Shown: positions 60,550 through 64,000 of the stretch, one piece after another | Layout: the number at the start of each line of letters is the position of its first letter | Position numbering within the stretch: the stretch's first letter is position 1 | DNA from: Isoetes taiwanensis | Lineage: Eukaryota; Streptophyta; Lycopodiopsida; Isoetales; Isoetaceae | Length of the DNA stretch: 64,000 nt | Assembly: GCA_021234155.1 (NCBI GenBank) | Contig: JAJEKV010000056.1 | Span: 4,941,184 to 5,005,183 of the forward strand | Direction: 5' to 3' | Made by a program: the position numbers and the translations under genes | The notes under the pieces: model-generated | What the model saw: the letters and a program-made list of their open reading frames with translations, nothing else | Told to the model about the DNA's origin: nothing | Databases searched by the model: none

Positions 60550-61860
60550 AATCATAGTTGTGCAAGGTTTGAAGGAGTTTCAAGAATCAGTCGCGACAAA
60601 TATGTGATAGCTCCTATCCAAATAGAGGCGATTACTCGAGGAAGATAGAATTTTGATTTCTAGCTCCTTTAGGATCGATGGATGTGATATTAGGAGTGGA
60701 TGGCGAAAACGGTTTGATGACCAACCTAATTATGCGTGAAAAGACTATGACTATAGCTGTGGAAGGCCAACCTTTGAAGTTGCATTCAGTTACGCATTCC
60801 CAAGATGAACCTCTGGCTGTCATATTGAAGCTAAGAAGTTAATACAAAGGTAGAATTAAGTATTTCATTTACTTGAGGAATAGGATCCACAACCACAGGA
60901 ATCTGAATTGTATAGTTTTCGAGGCAATTTGATGATCTCTTCAAAGATGAGGAAACTCTAGACCTCCTCCTCATTGCCCAAAAGATTATGCAATACAATT
61001 GCTAAGCATGAAAAACCTTTAAAGAGGCCTTATCGAGTTAGCCATTTTAAGCTGGAGTTTGAAAGGCGGATAGAGATATTTGGCCGTCGATTGTCTGGTA
61101 AATTTGTTCACCTTTGGTGCCTTGATCATTAGGATTAACAAGAAAGACAAAGGGATATAGAATACACATAGATTATTGAGCCTTCAACAAGGCGATAAAG
61201 GATAAGTTTCGATTACCCGAAATTTTGTGGTTTATTTGATGAGCTACAAAGGTGCTTGCATCTTTAACCGGATAGACTTGAAATAAGGATATCATCAGAT
61301 TCAGATAAAGAATAGGGACATTGAAAGATAGCATTGAGAACAACTTTTATCATTATGAGTTTCAGTAATGCCTTCGGTTGACCAATGTAGACAAAGATTT
61401 TAATAGCCTCATGGGGAAGTTCTAGCATACCAATATTAGGAAAAGTATTGTAGTGGTATTCTTTGATGATATCCTTATATATAGTAGAACTATTGAGGAG
61501 CACAAACAACATCTTTAGCAAGTCTTTGATCTTCTCGAGCCCGAGAACAAGTTGTTTGTTAATGAGTCAAGTAGATTCTTTATGCAAGAGCTGGGATATT
61601 TGAGTTATATTATATCCAAAGAGGGCATAAGGATGGATCTGAAAAGATTAGGGTTATTATTGATTGGCCTCGACCTAAAAACCTCAAGAATTTCGTTCTT
61701 TTTCACAGTTATGTCTGCAGTTACTATGAAGAAGAAGATTTGTGAAGGATTTACATAAAAAGTAACTCTTCCTCTTACCTTTTTGAAGGACATACCCTTT
61801 GTTTTGGGATCACGGAAGCCTTTTCTGACATTAGGATTTTTGAGAGATTAAAAAGACCTT
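60550..61860 (+). mobile_element. Ty3/gypsy retrotransposon remnant (protease end and reverse transcriptase)
   Basis: The end of the protease region reads APLGSMDVILGV then NGLMTNLIM near 60660-60735. Reverse transcriptase follows: PYRVSHFKLEFE near 61030, INKKDKG near 61135, FRLPE near 61210, IDLK then GYHQIQIKNRDI near 61272-61322, VVVFFDDILIYSRTIEEH near 61450-61503 with the two catalytic aspartates kept, QVFDLLE near 61520, LFVNESSRFFMQELGYLSYI near 61550-61610, and SKEGIRMDLKR near 61615-61650. A weak start of RNase H is near 61790-61850. Integrase and LTRs are not seen; the element appears cut near the foldback element that follows. Frame shifts and stops make it inactive. Confidence 0.8.
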
Positions 61861-61955
61861 GAAACATGCCAACTAAGCCAAATGAAGATAAATGGACTAC
61901 TGTCAGTTGAGAACTGTGAGGTCGATCGGCAAAAGCTGTTATAACTAACTCCTTT

Positions 61956-62234
61956 GGATCACATTTTCTAGTATATTGATAGAAAAGTCCAAATGAGTTT
62001 TAGTTTAGTGCAATAGATAGATCTCGTTGAGATCTTTCTAACTAACAAATGATTTTGCACATATTTTAACCACTTATGATTGTCAAAACTCCAAAAATAT
62101 GGTTTTACCATTTTTACTATCCTCTGAGGGCTAAAAAGATATACAAACTACCTAAGGTTGGAAAGATCTCAATGAGATCTATCTAATACATAATTTGGAC
62201 TTTTCTATCAACTACTATCTTAGAAATGTGATCC
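61956..62234. mobile_element. Foldback/MITE-like element with long terminal inverted repeats
   Basis: The left arm 61956-62038 starts ggatcacatttt and contains gatagaaaagtccaaat and gatagatctcgttgagatc, then tttc. The right arm 62161-62234 is its reverse complement: gaaagatctcaatgagatc, then atttggacttttctatca and a final aaatgtgatcc. About 120 bases of AT-rich loop lie between. The arms are about 75-83 bases with a few mismatches and one longer indel. No frame is present. No clear target duplication is visible. Position just past the gypsy reverse transcriptase suggests insertion into it. Confidence 0.8.
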
Positions 62235-64000
62235 GATAATGAATAACTATTTCTTGACTAAAACCGGATGCGTTTTACGATTGGTAGTTCATAACTTAGT
62301 CGTAGTTCTTTTTTGAAGGATGAAACTAAATAACATTAATATAGAGTAAGTACAAGAAGAAGCGATACTAGGGTACCCTGCTTAAAACTTAGTCAATGAG
62401 TTCTTAGAAAGGCCCTTTTAGAGTTTCATTATTTTTGGACAATACGTTGTGGACCTTTTTTGGAAATCTTGCTTGATGACAATTTTTTATACACTAACAA
62501 TAGATATCGATGAGTGCTGCATATGCTTGACAACAAGCACTAGAATCTTAGCGGTGTTGGGTAGCTTCTTCTTATTGGAAAAAGCCTAAGCATGGCGAAG
62601 TCTTTATCTCAATGCGGTCTACCGGCCGGTCGTTAGCCTCCATCTCTTCTTGAACAATTGACATAATTGGATGGGTACACCTGGTTAAATCCGCGAGGGG
62701 CAGGCTCCCAACAAGTCGCTTGTTCTTATCATCCATTTAGGGCTCTTCGGTAGCATACCTGTCCATGTCAAAATGCAAGTTATCATCGGGGCGTGCCTAT
62801 AAACGTAACCTCTTTATCTTTGAGATAGTTGAATTCAGTATAGGTTTATCATCCCACGAAGCAGCGTTCATACGGTGATGGCTTGGCGGCTTTGTGGTAC
62901 ATGATGGGCCATTCTCCAAGCTCCAAAGCTAGGAGGCCCAATGTGCCTATCCAGCCTCTCATCATCATCGAGGAGATGTGCACATGTTTATTGAAAGATA
63001 TAAAAGATATGAAATCACATACCTATTTACGACATGCAAATAAATGCGTCCACTTGCAAGAGAAATTTCCTTTGTAAGACCTTCATGGATGGCTCGATCA
63101 AATGGACCTTCATGTTCTAATGAGTCCACGGTATCGAGAATTGATAGTGCGGCCGATGAAAGTGCCTTCTTATTGAAAAGTGCGATGCTTTCAGTGCGGG
63201 ATGACATATATCGGCTTTGGCATTATATTAGTCCATATATAATGAAATAGTCAAAAATGAAAGTTGAGATTGCTAGGCGAGATAGAACCCTTAGGTTCAA
63301 TCAATAGTCATTCAATCCTAGAAATTTAGCGAGGCGTAACATCCCGGTAAAGTAAAACATATGAGACTATTCTAGAAGATATTGTGATCGCAGGTGCTGC
63401 CCGGATGTCACATTCTAATTATTCAAAGGTATACCTAGTTAATGGTGTTGCCCCATTACATCTTCACACGCCTTTCTTTAGAGTTAGAAGGTCGCTCAAT
63501 GTCAATGCGATGCACAACATCATGGTTCAGTCTTTAAGAGCTCCCCTAGAGTATCTGCACCTTCCATGGGCAAGAAACTTTTGGCAACCGGGCGTCCACC
63601 TTTGAATGTAAAGGGAACCCTTGGCTATGGATCTTCCAATCCTAGAAAGCGGTCACCTGCAGCGAAAGATATATCATTACAAATTGGGTGGCGCCTCATT
63701 TCAAGCACAATACACATGAAAATCATATCAAAACTTGGTGAAAATGTCTTTAAAAAAGAGAAATTGACTCATATTAATGAGCCCAAATTGAAGACACCTA
63801 ATGTTGGGCCAGCAAATTCAGGCGTCGTAGAATTTATGGAGTGATCTTTTTTTTTTTAATTCAATAAATATTGCCATTGCAAATAATAGAACAATAGTGC
63901 AAAGTCATACTAAGACTGGAAGGCTCCTTCTAATAGCCATGTTATGTCTCTCGAGAGTTGCTTAACTCCCTCCAGAGTGGCACATCAGCAATGCGTGGCA
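62235..64000. other. Unassigned end of window
   Basis: A 92-codon plus-strand frame at 63566-63844 (starting MGKKLLATGRPPLN) ends just before a T-run at about 63847-63858. It is smooth and protein-like but has no motif I know. Opposite-strand overlapping frames at 62965-63250 are not convincing. The last 100 bases resemble LTR or untranslated retroelement sequence. No tRNA or other RNA gene was recognised. Confidence 0.35.

Overview
The window looks like nuclear DNA of a seed plant, and a gymnosperm is my best guess. It is AT-rich and dominated by old, decayed repeats: Ty1/copia, Ty3/gypsy, LINE, a SINE-like unit, a foldback element and degenerate minisatellites. The few gene sequences are plant types: PHT1-family phosphate transporters, PLS-type pentatricopeptide repeat (PPR) genes, a small gene resembling mitochondrial COA1 (DUF1783), and a DEAD-box helicase exon. 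There are no operons, bacterial genes or CRISPR arrays. Long open frames are almost absent. Even well-conserved genes are cut by one- or two-base indels, often in homopolymers, so true pseudogenes cannot be cleanly separated from uncorrected long-read sequence.

Layout. An LTR-like block lies at 0.37-1.81 kb, followed by unassigned repeat debris to about 8.9 kb. A frame-broken PHT1 gene with promoter-like sites lies at 8.95-10.8 kb. A PPR trace is at 14.4-14.8 kb. A SINE-like unit with a tandemly doubled body is at 15.8-16.45 kb. A PPR segment present twice, the second copy ending at a reverse-strand LINE, spans 18.8-22.2 kb. A three-exon COA1-like gene lies on the minus strand at 24.1-25.2 kb. 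A minus-strand copia remnant spans 28.4-30.9 kb. A DEAD-box helicase exon is near 33.5 kb and a long broken PPR gene at 37.6-40.5 kb. Three degenerate tandem repeats lie between 42.9 and 47.6 kb, and a cluster of nested palindromes at 49.7 kb.

The most informative region is 50.6-59.9 kb. A 3.4-kb unit is present twice in tandem. Each unit carries an LTR-like segment with a tRNA-Met primer-binding-site-like sequence, then a promoter with two PHR1-type P1BS sites and a TATA box, then a PHT1 start codon. The first unit stops after about 12 codons. The second runs into a nearly complete PHT1 gene (57.34-58.93 kb). A third, short PHT1 fragment lies inverted 0.9 kb downstream. The window ends in a gypsy remnant (60.5-61.9 kb), a 279-bp foldback element and unassigned sequence.

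The genes do not form a pathway. The PHT1 copies are phosphate uptake genes whose promoter motifs point to control by phosphate starvation. The PPR and COA1-like genes point to nuclear-encoded organelle functions. One pattern crosses the window: where repeats can be compared, CAG/CTG in one copy often appears as a CG-containing string in the other. This is more frequent in repeat DNA than in genes and may reflect a base-calling problem at CHG-methylated cytosines.
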